Source: Burkholderia pyrrocinia
GTDB lineage: Bacteria; Pseudomonadota; Gammaproteobacteria; Burkholderiales; Burkholderiaceae
DNA length: 64,000 nucleotides
Assembly: GCF_022809715.1 (NCBI RefSeq)
Contig: NZ_CP094459.1
Location: forward strand, 1,178,001 to 1,242,000
Direction of reading: 5' to 3'
Program-made: the position numbers and the translations under genes
Notes under the pieces: model-generated
What the model was told of the DNA's origin: nothing
The model's input: the letters and a program-made list of their open reading frames with translations, nothing else
Databases searched by the model: none
Shown here: piece after piece, positions 24,403 through 33,883 of the stretch
How the letters are laid out: each line of letters opens with the position of its first letter
Numbering within the stretch: position 1 is the stretch's first letter

Positions 24403-25467
24403 ATGCGAATCGCCCAAATCGCTCCGTTGCACGAAGCAGTTCCCCCGAAGCTGTACGGCGGTACCGAGCGAGTGGTGTCCTACCTCACCGAAGCACTTGT
24501 CGAGATGGGGCATGACGTCACGCTCTTCGCGAGCGGCGATTCGCAAACCTCCGCGAAGCTCGAAGCGTGCTGGCCGCAGGCGCTGCGCCTCGACCCGACG
24601 ATCCGCGACGTGATGGCACCGCACATGCTGCTCCTCGAGCAGGTGCGCCGCCGCGCGGAAGAGTTCGATGTCCTGCACTGCCACATCGACTACTACCCGT
24701 TCTCGCTGTTCTCGCGCCAGCCGGTCCCGCATCTGACGACGATGCACGGCCGTCTCGACCTGCCGGAACTGCAGCCGATCTTCAACGCATTCAGCGACGT
24801 GCCGGTTGTGTCGATCTCCGACAACCAGCGCATCCCGCTGCCGCAGGCGAACTGGCTGTCGACCGTTTATCACGGCCTGCCGGAAAACCTGCTGACGCCG
24901 ATCCCGAACGTGAAGCCGAGCTATCTGGCGTTCCTCGGCCGCATCTCGCCGGAGAAGCGCGTCGACACGGCGATCCGCATCGCCGAGCAGGCCGGCCTGC
25001 CGATCAAGATCGCCGCGAAGCTCGACAAGGCCGACCGCGCGTACTACGAAGAGAAGATCAAGCCGCTGTTCGCGCTGCCGCACGTCGAGTACATCGGCGA
25101 AATCAGCGAGTCCGAAAAGACCGAATTCCTCGGCAACGCGCACGCGCTGCTGTTCCCGATCGACTGGCCGGAGCCCTTCGGCCTGGTGATGATCGAGGCG
25201 ATGGCCTGCGGCACGCCGGTGATCGCGTTCAAGCGCGGCTCGGTGCCGGAAGTGATCGACAACGGCGTGTCGGGCTTCGTCGTCGAAGACGAACTGTCGG
25301 CCGTCGCGGCGCTCAAGCGCCTCGATACGCTGCCGCGCGAGAAGGTCCGCGCCGCGTTCGAAGCACGTTTCTCGTCGAAAGTGATGGCGCAGAACTACGT
25401 GAAGGGCTACGAGGAACTGCTGCGCCAGAAGCGCCGCACCGTGCTCCGCGAAGTCAACGCAAGCTGA
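24403..25467 (+). CDS. Family GT4 glycosyltransferase
   Basis: This 354-residue GT-B enzyme transfers a sugar from a nucleotide donor. N-terminal marks are IAQIAPLHEAVPPKLYGGTERVV (about 4-26); the donor side has YLAFLGRISPEKRVD (about 172-186) and the E-x7-E motif EPFGLVMIEAMACGTPVIAF near 260. The acceptor is unknown. The ribosome site TAGGAG precedes the ATG by 6 bases. It stands alone with a long leader that contains a hairpin, so it is probably separately regulated. Orthologues of this type are often annotated as lipopolysaccharide or capsule transferases, which I cannot verify here. Confidence 0.88.
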   Translation: MRIAQIAPLHEAVPPKLYGGTERVVSYLTEALVEMGHDVTLFASGDSQTSAKLEACWPQALRLDPTIRDVMAPHMLLLEQVRRRAEEFDVLHCHIDYYPFSLFSRQPVPHLTTMHGRLDLPELQPIFNAFSDVPVVSISDNQRIPLPQANWLSTVYHGLPENLLTPIPNVKPSYLAFLGRISPEKRVDTAIRIAEQAGLPIKIAAKLDKADRAYYEEKIKPLFALPHVEYIGEISESEKTEFLGNAHALLFPIDWPEPFGLVMIEAMACGTPVIAFKRGSVPEVIDNGVSGFVVEDELSAVAALKRLDTLPREKVRAAFEARFSSKVMAQNYVKGYEELLRQKRRTVLREVNAS

Positions 25468-25508
25468 TTCGCCGGCCGCCGCCGCGCTGCGGTGCGCGGC
25501 CGTCATCG

Positions 25509-25538
25509 ACGCCCCGTCCGGGTTCCCGGCGGGGCGTT
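25509..25538 (+). terminator. Probable terminator after the glycosyltransferase
   Basis: CGCCCCG pairs with CGGGGCG over an inner CCGGG/CCCGG stem, followed by TTGT. The T run is weak. Confidence 0.45.
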
Positions 25539-25704
25539 GTCACATCCGCGGCGCGGATCTGTTGTATTCTCGCCGCGCCCGACGCCGCGAACGGCCCATG
25601 AAGCGGCCGGGCACGCCATCCGGCAGTCTGTCCAGACGGTAATGTCCCTATAATGGCCGTGCCGTGAAATCCGGCCCCGCACGATCATCCAGAGGAGAGC
25701 AGTC

Positions 25705-26514
25705 TTGGCGAGAACGAAAACCACGCGCGCAGCGCCGGCCCCCGGCGCCGGCGTGATCTTCGCGTTGCGCGCGATCGGTCTCGTACTGCTCGCGCGCTGG
25801 CTGTTCTCGATGTCCCAGATGGGCTATCGCGCGTCGCTGTCGGCGATGGTGTCGTCGCCCTGGGCGTTCGTCTACCTCGTGCTGATCTTCCTGCTGCTCG
25901 CGTTGCCGGGCGCCGTCGCGCGCGCCGAGCGGCCGTTCCATCCGCTGCCGCAATGGCTGCGCCAGGCGCTGCGCGTCTTCGCGCTGATCGGCTTCCTGTT
26001 CGCCGTCTGGTCGATCGGCGCATTCGCATGGGCGGCCGGCTGGCGCCGTGCGCTGCATGCGGTGACGGCGACCAACGGCTGGCTCGTCGCCGCGCCGGCG
26101 CTCTATGCGGCGATCGTCTGGATCTGCCGTCCGCGGCCGCTGTGGCGAACCAACGTGGCGGCACGCCGCTTCGCGGTCGGCCGCTACGCGATTTCGCTCG
26201 ACGTGCTGACGCGCACCGCGATCGTCTGGATGGAAAGCCGCAAGGTCGGCCAGTACGACGCGCGCGAGCTGTCGGTGCGCTGGCCCGGCCGGGTGGCGCC
26301 CGTCGCGGGCGATCAGGGCGCGCCGGACGTACAGCCGGCGGCCGTGCCGCCGCGCCGCGGCAGCCTGTTCCGGCGGCCGAAGGTGGAGCTGCTGTGGGAT
26401 TCGCCGGCGGCCGTCGGCCATAACCGGCAGATCGTGATGCGCGCGCCGCTTGCGACCGAGGGCGACCGCGTCGCGGTGCTCGCGCTCGACGCGGCGCTCA
26501 AGCAGATCGTCTGA
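25705..26514 (+). CDS. Uncharacterised membrane protein
   Basis: I do not recognise this 269-residue protein. It has three or four membrane helices in the first 150 residues (about 17-38, 50-70, 90-112, 125-145) and a soluble C-terminal part from about 155 with a proline-rich linker (QPAAVPPRRGS) near 210. Translation seems to start at TTG (25705), since AGAGGAG lies 8 bases upstream and no ATG is nearby. It is followed after 39 bases by a DUF2214-type membrane protein on the same strand, so an operon is likely. Confidence 0.7.
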   Translation: MARTKTTRAAPAPGAGVIFALRAIGLVLLARWLFSMSQMGYRASLSAMVSSPWAFVYLVLIFLLLALPGAVARAERPFHPLPQWLRQALRVFALIGFLFAVWSIGAFAWAAGWRRALHAVTATNGWLVAAPALYAAIVWICRPRPLWRTNVAARRFAVGRYAISLDVLTRTAIVWMESRKVGQYDARELSVRWPGRVAPVAGDQGAPDVQPAAVPPRRGSLFRRPKVELLWDSPAAVGHNRQIVMRAPLATEGDRVAVLALDAALKQIV

Positions 26515-26553
26515 CACGGCTCGCGCACCGGGCGCGGGCGACAAGGAGGCGCA

Positions 26554-27018
26554 ATGATCGTCCGTTGGTTGCTGGCTGCCGTTCACCTGAGCGCGTTCGC
26601 CGTCGCGTTTGCCGCGATCGCGGGACGCAACCGCGCGTTGCGCCGGCTCATCGCGTCGGCGCAGGCGGCCGACCTGCCCGGCGTATTCAAGGCTGACGCC
26701 GCCTGGGGGCTGTCGGCGCTGGTGTTGATCGTGACGGGGCTGATGCGCGCGTTCGGCGGTTTCGAGAAAGGCACCGCGTACTACCTGCATGAACCGCTCT
26801 TTCATCTGAAGATGACCGCGCTCGTGCTGATCCTGCTGCTCGAGGTCGTGCCGATGCTCGGGCTGATCCGCTGGCGTGTCGCCGCGCGGCAGCAGCAGAT
26901 GCCGGATATCGGCCGCGCGCGCACCTATGTGCGGATCGGTCATTGGCAGGCCGTGCTGCTGGTCGTCATCGTGTTCGCCGCATCGGGGATGGCGCGGGGG
27001 ATTGGGCTGGCCGGGTAG
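26554..27018 (+). CDS. DUF2214-family membrane protein
   Basis: This 154-residue protein has four membrane helices and matches the DUF2214 pattern: AAVHLSAFAVAFAAIAGRNRAL at the start, DAAWGLSALVLIVTGLMRAFGGFEKG in the middle, and HEPLFHLKMTALVLILLLE. A histidine in helix 1 and the HLK block in helix 3 are conserved in the family, whose function is unknown. An AAGGAGG site precedes the ATG. The region after the stop (27019-27100) contains imperfect short repeats around GGCCGG. Confidence 0.8.
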   Translation: MIVRWLLAAVHLSAFAVAFAAIAGRNRALRRLIASAQAADLPGVFKADAAWGLSALVLIVTGLMRAFGGFEKGTAYYLHEPLFHLKMTALVLILLLEVVPMLGLIRWRVAARQQQMPDIGRARTYVRIGHWQAVLLVVIVFAASGMARGIGLAG

Positions 27019-27235
27019 GTGCGGCCGGCTAGGTCTGGCCGGGTAGCGGTAGCCGGATAGGTGCCGCCGGCCAGATCTGGCTCGGCAGGTCCGGCATAGC
27101 CGCAAGCAACCGTCCGGATCTCCGTTCCACCTGCACCGCCTCTCCAGCCCGACATCAGCCGGGCCAGCCTCGAACTGCATCATTCCTTCGGATTTCGTCC
27201 CGGCCGGGCGAGGCCGCCGCCCGGTCCGTCCATGC

Positions 27236-28588
27236 TCAGCGCACGAGGCAGGGGCGCTTGTTGTTGAACGTCCACCCCGGAATCAGATACTGCATGGCCG
27301 CCGCGTCGTCGCGGGCGCCGAGCCCGTGCTGCTTGTACAGCTCGTGCGCGACCGCGACCGCATCCATGTCGACGTCGATGCCGAGCCCCGGCCGCTTCGG
27401 CACTTCCACCAGCCCGTTCTCGATCTTCAGCGGTTCGCGCGTCAGCCGTTCGCCGTCCTGCCAGATCCAGTGCGTGTCGATCGCGGTGACCTGGCCCGGC
27501 GCGGCGGCCGCGACATGCGTGAACATCGCGAGCGACACGTCGAAGTGGTTATTCGAATGCGAGCCCCACGTGAGACCCCAGTCGCGGCACATCTGCGCGA
27601 CGCGCACCGAACCCTGCATCGTCCAGAAGTGCGGATCGGCGAGCGGGATGTCCACAGCCTGAAGCTGCACCGCGTGGCCCATTTGCCGCCAGTCGGTCGC
27701 AATCATGTTGGTCGCCGTCGGCAATCCCGTCGCGCGACGGAATTCGGCCATCACTTCGCGGCCCGAGTAACCGTTCTCCGCACCGCACGGATCTTCCGCA
27801 TAGGCGAGCACGTGATGCTGGTCGCGGCACAGCCGCACGGCCTCGTCGAGCGACCACGCGCCGTTCGGATCGAGCGTCACGCGCGCGTCGGGGAAGCGTT
27901 CGGCGAGCGCCGTCACGGCCTCGATCTCGCTCGCGCCTTCGAACACGCCGCCTTTCAGCTTGAAGTCGTTGAAGCCGTAGCGCGCATGCGCGGCCTCGGC
28001 GAGCCGCACGACCGCGTCGGGCGTCAGCGCCGGCTCGTCGCGTACGCGGGTCCAGTCGTCGGTTGCGCCGCTGCCGTCGCGATAGGGCAGCGCGGTCTTG
28101 GTGCGGTCGCCGACGTAGAACAGGTAGCCGAGCATTTCGACGCGCTCGCGCTGCTGGCCTTCGCCGAGCAGTGCGGCGACCGGCACGCCGAGATGCTGGC
28201 CGAGCAGGTCGAGCAGCGCGGCTTCGAGCGCGGTGACCGCGTGGATCGTCGTGCGCAGGTCGAAGGTCTGCAGCCCGCGGCCGCTCGCGTCGCGGTCGGC
28301 GAAGGTGCGCCGCACGTCGTTGAGCACCGCGTGGTAATTGCCGACCGGCTGGCCGACGACGAGCGCGCGCGCATCGTCGAGCGTGCGGCGGATGCTTTCG
28401 CCGCCCGGCACCTCGCCGACGCCGGTCCGGCCCGCGCTGTCCTTCAGGATCACGAGGTTGCGGGTGAAGAACGGACCGTGCGCGCCGCTCAGGTTGAGTA
28501 GCATGCTGTCGTGGCCGGCGACCGGAATCGCTTGCAGGTCGACGATGCGCGGCGTGTCGTGGGAAGGCGAGGCAGTGGCGGCGTTCAT
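27236..28588 (-). CDS. gudD: Glucarate dehydratase
   Basis: It dehydrates D-glucarate (and often L-idarate) to 5-keto-4-deoxyglucarate. The 450-residue enolase-superfamily enzyme has the acid-sugar dehydratase signs: FKLKGG with the K-x-K pair near 208-213, LDPNGAW as metal ligands near 240, YAEDPCG, and the catalytic His in [10 protein letters not shown]. The C-terminus [15 protein letters not shown] is the usual end. The start [10 protein letters not shown] (28588) was chosen over 28669. A GntR regulator gene is divergent, so glucarate-inducible control is likely. The transporter and later pathway enzymes are not in the window. Confidence 0.93.
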   Translation of the reverse strand: MNAATASPSHDTPRIVDLQAIPVAGHDSMLLNLSGAHGPFFTRNLVILKDSAGRTGVGEVPGGESIRRTLDDARALVVGQPVGNYHAVLNDVRRTFADRDASGRGLQTFDLRTTIHAVTALEAALLDLLGQHLGVPVAALLGEGQQRERVEMLGYLFYVGDRTKTALPYRDGSGATDDWTRVRDEPALTPDAVVRLAEAAHARYGFNDFKLKGGVFEGASEIEAVTALAERFPDARVTLDPNGAWSLDEAVRLCRDQHHVLAYAEDPCGAENGYSGREVMAEFRRATGLPTATNMIATDWRQMGHAVQLQAVDIPLADPHFWTMQGSVRVAQMCRDWGLTWGSHSNNHFDVSLAMFTHVAAAAPGQVTAIDTHWIWQDGERLTREPLKIENGLVEVPKRPGLGIDVDMDAVAVAHELYKQHGLGARDDAAAMQYLIPGWTFNNKRPCLVR

Positions 28589-28621
28589 GGGCGGCGATGG
28601 CGAAAGGGTGGGCAATGCCGT

Positions 28622-28640
28622 GCGGCAAAAGCTTTGCCGC
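28622..28640. promoter_or_regulatory. Candidate operator upstream of gudD
   Basis: GCGGCAAAAGCTTTGCCGC has perfect 8-bp arms (GCGGCAAA and TTTGCCGC) around a 3-base centre and starts 34 bases before the gudD ATG. It is a good candidate site for the divergent GntR regulator. Confidence 0.4.
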
Positions 28641-28868
28641 GCGCGGCGGGAGGTGCGATCATTCGACAACCGACGTGCGCGGCGCGCAAGGCCTGCATGT
28701 CGACAGCAAACCCGGAACGGGGTGGGAGCGACAACCGGACCAGCGAAGCGCAGAACGCGAACGCTGGCCGATCGTAACGCATGGGACCGCGAAGGCGCCG
28801 GAGCGCCGGCTCGAGTCGACAGGAGATCCGTGCGTCGATCATCAGTCGTCGGATGACTTGTGACGCAG

Positions 28869-28874
28869 TATAAT
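28869..28874 (+). promoter_or_regulatory. Probable -10 box of the GntR gene
   Basis: A consensus TATAAT lies 75 bases upstream of the ATG. The -35 region is weak. Confidence 0.4.
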
Positions 28875-28949
28875 GAATCATCGGCTTTCGCTCAAACCCC
28901 GCGTAAACCCTCGGCTCACATTACGATCATTCTAAAAGGAACCGGCCTC

Positions 28950-29711
28950 ATGTCCGTGCCTACGTTTCCCGCAGCGCCGCGCCGTCGCGCACGCAGCCTC
29001 GCACAAGATGTCGTCGACGCGCTGACCGCGCAGATCGAAAACGGCACGCTGCGCCCCGGTGACAAGCTGCCGACCGAAACCGAAGTCATGGCGGCGCAGG
29101 GCGTGAGTCGCACGGTCGTGCGCGAGGCGATCTCCCGGATGCAGGCGAGCGGCCTCGTCGAAACGCGCCACGGCATCGGCAGCTTCGTGCTGGAGCCGTC
29201 GCGCCGCCAGGCGCTCGGCATCGATCCCGCGACGATCACGACGCTGCGCGACGTGCTCGCGGTGCTCGAGTTGCGCATCAGCCTCGAGAGCGAGTGCGCG
29301 AGCCTCGCCGCGCAGCGCGCGAACGATACCGACCTCGCCGCGCTGCGGCGTGCGCTCGACGCGATCGCGACGGGGGCGGGCGGCGGCCGCGACACGGCGC
29401 AGCTCGACTACCAGTTCCACCTGCAGATCGCGCAGTCCACCGGCAACCGCTATTTCGTCGACATCATGACGCAGCTCGGCACGTCGATCATCCCGCGCAC
29501 GCGCGTGAATTCGGCGCGCTTCGCCGGCGACGACCTCGAGCGCTACGTCGGCCGGCTCAATCACGAGCACGAGGATATCTACGAGGCGATCGCGCGCCAC
29601 GACCCGGAGGCCGCCCGCGCCGCGATGCGCACGCACCTCACCAACAGCCGCGAGCGGCTGCGCCGCGCGCACGAGGCGGCCGAGGCCGAGCGCGATACGC
29701 AGGCCAACTGA
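28950..29711 (+). CDS. GntR-family (FadR subfamily) regulator
   Basis: This 253-residue protein has a winged-helix domain (about 15-80: LAQDVVDALTAQIENGTLRPGDKLPTE, VSRTVVREAISRMQASGLVETRHGIGSFV) and an FCD ligand-binding domain (about 100-235) with metal-binding type residues in FHLQIAQSTGNRYF and NHEHEDIYEAIARHD. The ATG at 28950 follows AAAAGGA. It faces gudD on the other strand, so it probably represses gudD and responds to glucarate or a product. The longer frame from 28860 is rejected. Confidence 0.9.
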   Translation: MSVPTFPAAPRRRARSLAQDVVDALTAQIENGTLRPGDKLPTETEVMAAQGVSRTVVREAISRMQASGLVETRHGIGSFVLEPSRRQALGIDPATITTLRDVLAVLELRISLESECASLAAQRANDTDLAALRRALDAIATGAGGGRDTAQLDYQFHLQIAQSTGNRYFVDIMTQLGTSIIPRTRVNSARFAGDDLERYVGRLNHEHEDIYEAIARHDPEAARAAMRTHLTNSRERLRRAHEAAEAERDTQAN

Positions 29712-29848
29712 TGCGCCGGGCAGTGCGGCCCGCGTTGCCGCGGGCCCGATTGCATTGCGCCAACATCAGTCGTCATACGAGATCGGCGTGACTTCGTCGA
29801 TCTGCGCGGCCGGACGGCATTTCCGCCGCCGGCCGCCGACACCGCCGA

Positions 29849-30997
29849 TCAGCCTCCCTTCGTCACGATCGTCTTCCACGTGCCGCTCTTCACCTGGTAC
29901 AGCGTCGACATCCCGCTCTTCAGCGAGCCGTCGTTCGCGAACGAGATGCGGCCGGTGACCCCTTCGAAATCGACCTTCTTGAGCACCGGGCGATAAACCT
30001 TCGGGTCGGTCGAGCCGGCTGCCTGCATTGCCTTGATCGCCGCCCAGGCCGCGTCGTAGCCGAACTGCGCGTACGACAGCACGTCGACGCCGAAGCGCTT
30101 CTTGAAGCGCTGTTCGAAATCCTTGCCTTGCGGCAGCTCGTCGAGCGGCCGGCCGTATTCCCACGCCATCGCGCCTTCGGCGGCCGGGCCCGCGATCTTG
30201 ATGAACTCGTTGTCCTTCACGCCGCCGCCGCCGACGAACTGCGCGTTCAGCCCGAGCTGGCGCATCTGCTTGACGAAGTTCGCGGCGAGCGAATCGAGGC
30301 CGCCGAAGAAGATCAGGTCGGGGTTCTTGCCCTTCAGGCTCGTGATCTGCGCACGAAAGTCGACCGCCTGGTTGTTGGTGAACTCGCGGCCGATGATCGT
30401 GCCGCCGGCGGCCTTCACGGCCTTCTCGAACTCGTCGGCCTCGCCCTGGCCGAACGCGGTGCGGTCGTCGATGATCGCGATGCGCTTCGCCTTCGTCACG
30501 TCGACCGCGTACTTGCCCGCGTTGCCGGCGTTCTGGCCGTCGGTCGCGATCACCATGAACATGTTCGCGAGCCCGCGCGACGTGAGCGTCGGGTTGGTCG
30601 CGGCGGGATCGATCACCGGGATGCCGGCCTTGTCGTAGACGACCGACGCCGGAATCGTCGTCCCCGAGTTGAAGTGGCCGACCACGACCGACACGTTCTG
30701 GTCGACGAGCGCCTGCGCGGCCTGCACGCCGATGCGCGGGTCGGCCTGGTCGTCCTGCACGACGAGATTGAAGTGCACGGGCTTGCCGGCGATCTGCACC
30801 TTCTGCGCGGCGGCGTCGTCGAGCGCGAGCTGCACGCCGTTCTGCAGATCCTTGCCGTAGCCGGCGTTCACGCCCGTGAGCGGCGCGGCGAAGCCGACCT
30901 TCACGTCGGTTGCGTCGGCGGCCCGGGCGGCCTGTTGCGAGAGGAGGGCCAGCGCGGATGCAATCGACACCGACAGCAGGGAATGACGGAATTTCAT
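29849..30997 (-). CDS. Branched-chain amino-acid ABC transporter binding protein
   Basis: This periplasmic solute-binding protein of the LivJ/Leu-Ile-Val family has 382 residues. A signal peptide (about 1-26, ending ARA-A) is followed by the type I binding fold: VKVGFAAPLTGVNAGYGKDLQNGVQLA, GHFNSGTTIPASVVYDKAGIPVI, and IAIIDDRTAFGQGEADEF. No permease or ATPase gene is adjacent, so it works with components encoded elsewhere; this orphan state is frequent in Burkholderia. The true ligand may be an amino acid other than Leu, Ile or Val. The start MKFRHSLLS is well placed against the signal peptide. Confidence 0.9.
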   Translation of the reverse strand: MKFRHSLLSVSIASALALLSQQAARAADATDVKVGFAAPLTGVNAGYGKDLQNGVQLALDDAAAQKVQIAGKPVHFNLVVQDDQADPRIGVQAAQALVDQNVSVVVGHFNSGTTIPASVVYDKAGIPVIDPAATNPTLTSRGLANMFMVIATDGQNAGNAGKYAVDVTKAKRIAIIDDRTAFGQGEADEFEKAVKAAGGTIIGREFTNNQAVDFRAQITSLKGKNPDLIFFGGLDSLAANFVKQMRQLGLNAQFVGGGGVKDNEFIKIAGPAAEGAMAWEYGRPLDELPQGKDFEQRFKKRFGVDVLSYAQFGYDAAWAAIKAMQAAGSTDPKVYRPVLKKVDFEGVTGRISFANDGSLKSGMSTLYQVKSGTWKTIVTKGG

Positions 30998-31367
30998 GTG
31001 GTTCCTCTTGTTCGATACCTGCGAGTGGGTACCGCACGCGCCCGGGCGGGCCAGGCGCGTGCGACGGGCGGGCGGTTCGACCGCTTCTCGGAATCGGGCG
31101 GGGAGGTCGGCATCGTGATCCTCGGAAGAATCTCCCGTCAGGCTCCGCGAAGAGCCCCGATCGCCTCGATTTATAGGTCGCCGATATGCACGGGTCTTGG
31201 CAATTTGCCGCGCATTCGATGAGGATTTGCGCACAGCTTCCACGCGTGCGGTGGCGGCCGGTATCGGGAGTTTCCCGTCGCGAACGGAACGGGCGGGGAG
31301 GAGGGGGAGCGGTGCGGGGCCAGGACGCGGCCCGGCCCGCCGGGGCCGCGCCGCGTGTGGGACACCG
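30998..31367. other. Intergenic region with the promoter of the binding-protein gene
   Basis: Both neighbours read leftwards. TATAAA on the minus strand (31170-31175) is a possible -10 of the binding-protein gene, with no clear -35. The rest, near the phospholipase stop, is G+C-rich with small hairpins. No gene was seen. Confidence 0.45.
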
Positions 31368-33512
31368 TCAGTCGGACAGCGCGTCCGATGCGGCTTCCGC
31401 GTCGCTGTGCGACGAGGTCGTGCGGATCGCCGGGTCGCTCGTGCTCGGGCGGCCCGTCTCGACGTGGCCTGCGAAGCGGCGCTGGAAGCCGAGCGGCTTG
31501 CCGTCGCTGACGGTCAGGTCGTACCAGCCGTGGCTGCCGCGCAGGTCCCAGTAGTCGTCGACCCGCGCGCCCGGTGCGAGGTCGAACGTGCGCGCGTGGC
31601 CGTGGCCGTAAGCGTTCGTGACCTTGAGCCGCACGGCCTTGTGGCCGCGGTTCATCAGGCGCAGCGTGATGTTGCCGTTCGCGACGTCGTAGCCGTAGAT
31701 CACCTCGGGGTTGACGCTCGCGGGGCCGACCGCCGACGCGGCGGGGCTGCGGAAGTGGCAGTAGAAGCCGTTCGGGCCGTACACGTCGAGGTCGTACAGG
31801 CCAAGCGACGGCGCGGGGCTCCACGTGTCGGAGATCCGCTTGCCGGCGTCGACCGTGTAGGCCCACGGGCCGTCGACGCGGTTGCGCGCCTGGACCTGGA
31901 ACGCCGCGCCGGCGGCGCCGGTGTTCGCGAAGGTCAGCCGGAACTGGCCGCTCGCGTTGTCGATCCGCCCGTGCACGAACAGTTCGTACGGCAGCGCGCG
32001 CGCCGGACGCAGGCCATGCTCCTGCTTCGGCAGATGCTGGACGACCGGCGGCACCGGGATGTAGTCGGGGTGACGGTTGCGGTCGGGCGGCGCGTAGCCG
32101 GTCGTGTCCGGGAGCTGCGGCCAGCTTGCGTCGGGCGTCGAGAAGTCGAACGCGGATGTCAGGTTGCCGCACACCGTGCGGCGCCACGGCGACACGTTGG
32201 CTGCAGTGACCGCATACTGCGCGCCGAACCGCGCCTCGATGAATTGCAGCAGCGACGTGTGATCGAAGGTCTGCGAACAGACCCAGCCGCCCTTGGTCCA
32301 CGGCGACACGACGAGCATCGGCACGCGCGGCCCGAGCCCGTACGGGCCGGCCATGTGCGATGCGTCGCCGGCGAACACCTCGTTGGTCGTCTCGACGGTC
32401 GACAGCCCGTTGTCGCGCGATTGCGGCGCGAACGGCGGCGGCACGTGGTCGAAGAAGCCGTCGTTTTCGTCGTACGTGATGAACAGCGCGGTCTTGCTCC
32501 ACACGTCGGGATTCGACACGAGCGCCTTCAGCACCTGCTCGATGTACCACGCGCCGTAGTTCGCGGGCCAGTTCGGGTGCTCGGAATACGCTTCCGGCGC
32601 GCAGATCCACGACACCTGCGGCAGCGTGCCGTTCTTCACGTCCTGCTGCAGCACGTCGAACAGCGTGCCGCCCGCGCTGATGTTGGTGCCGGTGCGCGCC
32701 TTCTCATACAGCGGCGTGCCGGGCAGCGCGGTGCGGTACTGGTTGAAGTAGAGCAGCGCGTTGTCGCCGTAGTTGCCGATGTACGGGTTTTGCGTCCAGC
32801 CCCACGAGCCGTTCGCGTCGAGCCCCGTGCCGACGTCCTGGTAGATCTTCCACGACACGCCGGCCTGTTCGAGCACTTCCGGATAGGTCTTCCAGCCGTA
32901 GCCCTTTTCCTCGTTGCCGAGCACCGGGCCGCTGCCCGTGCCGTCGTTGCCGACGTAGCCCGTCCACATGTAATAGCGGTTCGGGTCGGTCGAGCTCGGG
33001 ATCGCGCAGTGATACGCATCGCAGATCGTGAACGCGTCGGCGAGCTGGTAGTGGAAGGGGATGTCGTCGCGCTTCAGGTACGCCATCGTCGTGGTGCCCT
33101 TGTTCGGCACCCACTGGTCGTAGCGGCCCTTGTTCCACGCGGCGTGCATGTCCTGCCAGCCGTGCGGCAGGTCCTGCAGGAACTGCAGGCCGAGCTTGTC
33201 CGCGCCGGGGTGGAACGGCAGCAGTTCGGCCGGGCCGACCGGCTGGTGGAACACCGACTTGCCGTTCGCGAGACGCAGCGCGCGCGGGTCGCCGAAGCCG
33301 CGGACACCGCGCATCGTGCCGAAGTAATGGTCGAACGAGCGATTCTCCTGCATCAGGATCACGATGTGTTCGATGTCGCGGATCGTGCCGGTGCGGCGGT
33401 TCGCGGGAATCGCAAGCGCATCGCGGATCACGGGCGGAAACAGGTTCAGCGCGGCGGCGCCGGCGGTGCCGGCGGCGACGCGCAGGAAGTCACGACGGTT
33501 CGATCGGGTCAT
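31368..33512 (-). CDS. Phosphocholine-specific phospholipase C, Tat-exported
   Basis: It hydrolyses phosphatidylcholine or sphingomyelin outside the cell, freeing phosphocholine, and belongs to the PlcH/PlcN family. The 714-residue protein starts with a twin-arginine signal (SNRRDFLRVAAG). The catalytic domain (about 45-430) shows HIVILMQENRSFDHYFGT, where Glu and Asn bind metal, and ITYDENDGFFDHVPPP near 345. Two copies of the small DUF756 beta domain follow at about 510-690. Length and layout match the family. It is monocistronic; the upstream gap contains a long tandem repeat. Members of this family count as secreted virulence-related enzymes in Burkholderia and Pseudomonas. Confidence 0.94.
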   Translation of the reverse strand: MTRSNRRDFLRVAAGTAGAAALNLFPPVIRDALAIPANRRTGTIRDIEHIVILMQENRSFDHYFGTMRGVRGFGDPRALRLANGKSVFHQPVGPAELLPFHPGADKLGLQFLQDLPHGWQDMHAAWNKGRYDQWVPNKGTTTMAYLKRDDIPFHYQLADAFTICDAYHCAIPSSTDPNRYYMWTGYVGNDGTGSGPVLGNEEKGYGWKTYPEVLEQAGVSWKIYQDVGTGLDANGSWGWTQNPYIGNYGDNALLYFNQYRTALPGTPLYEKARTGTNISAGGTLFDVLQQDVKNGTLPQVSWICAPEAYSEHPNWPANYGAWYIEQVLKALVSNPDVWSKTALFITYDENDGFFDHVPPPFAPQSRDNGLSTVETTNEVFAGDASHMAGPYGLGPRVPMLVVSPWTKGGWVCSQTFDHTSLLQFIEARFGAQYAVTAANVSPWRRTVCGNLTSAFDFSTPDASWPQLPDTTGYAPPDRNRHPDYIPVPPVVQHLPKQEHGLRPARALPYELFVHGRIDNASGQFRLTFANTGAAGAAFQVQARNRVDGPWAYTVDAGKRISDTWSPAPSLGLYDLDVYGPNGFYCHFRSPAASAVGPASVNPEVIYGYDVANGNITLRLMNRGHKAVRLKVTNAYGHGHARTFDLAPGARVDDYWDLRGSHGWYDLTVSDGKPLGFQRRFAGHVETGRPSTSDPAIRTTSSHSDAEAASDALSD

Positions 33513-33711
33513 GGTCGTTATCGTGCGGTAAAGGGGGAAGCCGATTGGCGGGACCTACGGGAAGGGCGCGTCCGGGTCGCAGGATGCGGCTGCGCCGGTT
33601 CGTGCCGTCGCGAGCATAGCGGGAAATCGGTGTCATTCATGTGAAGTCCGGAAACGTTTGCACGTGTATCGGACCGGCATCGGGACGCGTATCGCCGGCG
33701 GTTATGGCGCA

Positions 33712-33801
33712 GCAGGGAAAGCAGGGAAAGCAGGGAAAGCAGGGAAAGCAGGGAAAGCAGGGAAAGCAGGGAAAGCAGGGAAAGCAGGGAAAGCAGGGAA
33801 A
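33712..33801 (+). repeat. Tandem repeat, ten copies of GCAGGGAAA
   Basis: The 9-base unit GCAGGGAAA occurs ten times without a mismatch. It joins directly to a second repeat with an 8-base unit. Confidence 0.97.
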
Positions 33802-33840
33802 GCAGGACAGCAGGACAGCAGGACAGCAGGACAGCAGGAC
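33802..33840 (+). repeat. Tandem repeat, nearly five copies of GCAGGACA
   Basis: The 8-base unit GCAGGACA occurs four times plus seven bases. It continues from the 9-base repeat, sharing its GCAGG core, so one probably arose from the other by slippage. Confidence 0.95.
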
Positions 33841-33883
33841 GGCGCGCATGCGCGCCGGCGAAGCGGAGGTCGGTGCGGGCGCG

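Larger units (their letters stand above)
28589..28949. other. Divergent control region of gudD and the GntR gene
   Basis: This 361-base gap contains the inverted repeat at 28622-28640 near gudD and a TATAAT box at 28869-28874 facing the GntR gene. I found no coding sequence. Confidence 0.5.
33513..33883. other. Intergenic region with tandem repeats
   Basis: The gap between the phospholipase start and the pdxY stop holds the compound repeat at 33712-33840 and otherwise shows nothing gene-like. Open frames over the repeat, such as those giving G-K-Q or C-F-P repeats, are products of its 9-base period. Confidence 0.6.

Noticed and set aside
27019..27100. Imperfect GGCCGG-containing repeats after the DUF2214 gene
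   Set aside because: The copies are short and uneven with no regular period, so I do not call a repeat element.
31197..33644. Long plus-strand frame (815 codons) opposite the phospholipase gene
   Set aside because: It is an antisense shadow rich in R, V, A and H; the minus strand encodes a full Tat-exported phospholipase.
33712..33840. CRISPR-like array
   Set aside because: The units are 8-9 bases in direct tandem with no spacers; it is a simple repeat.
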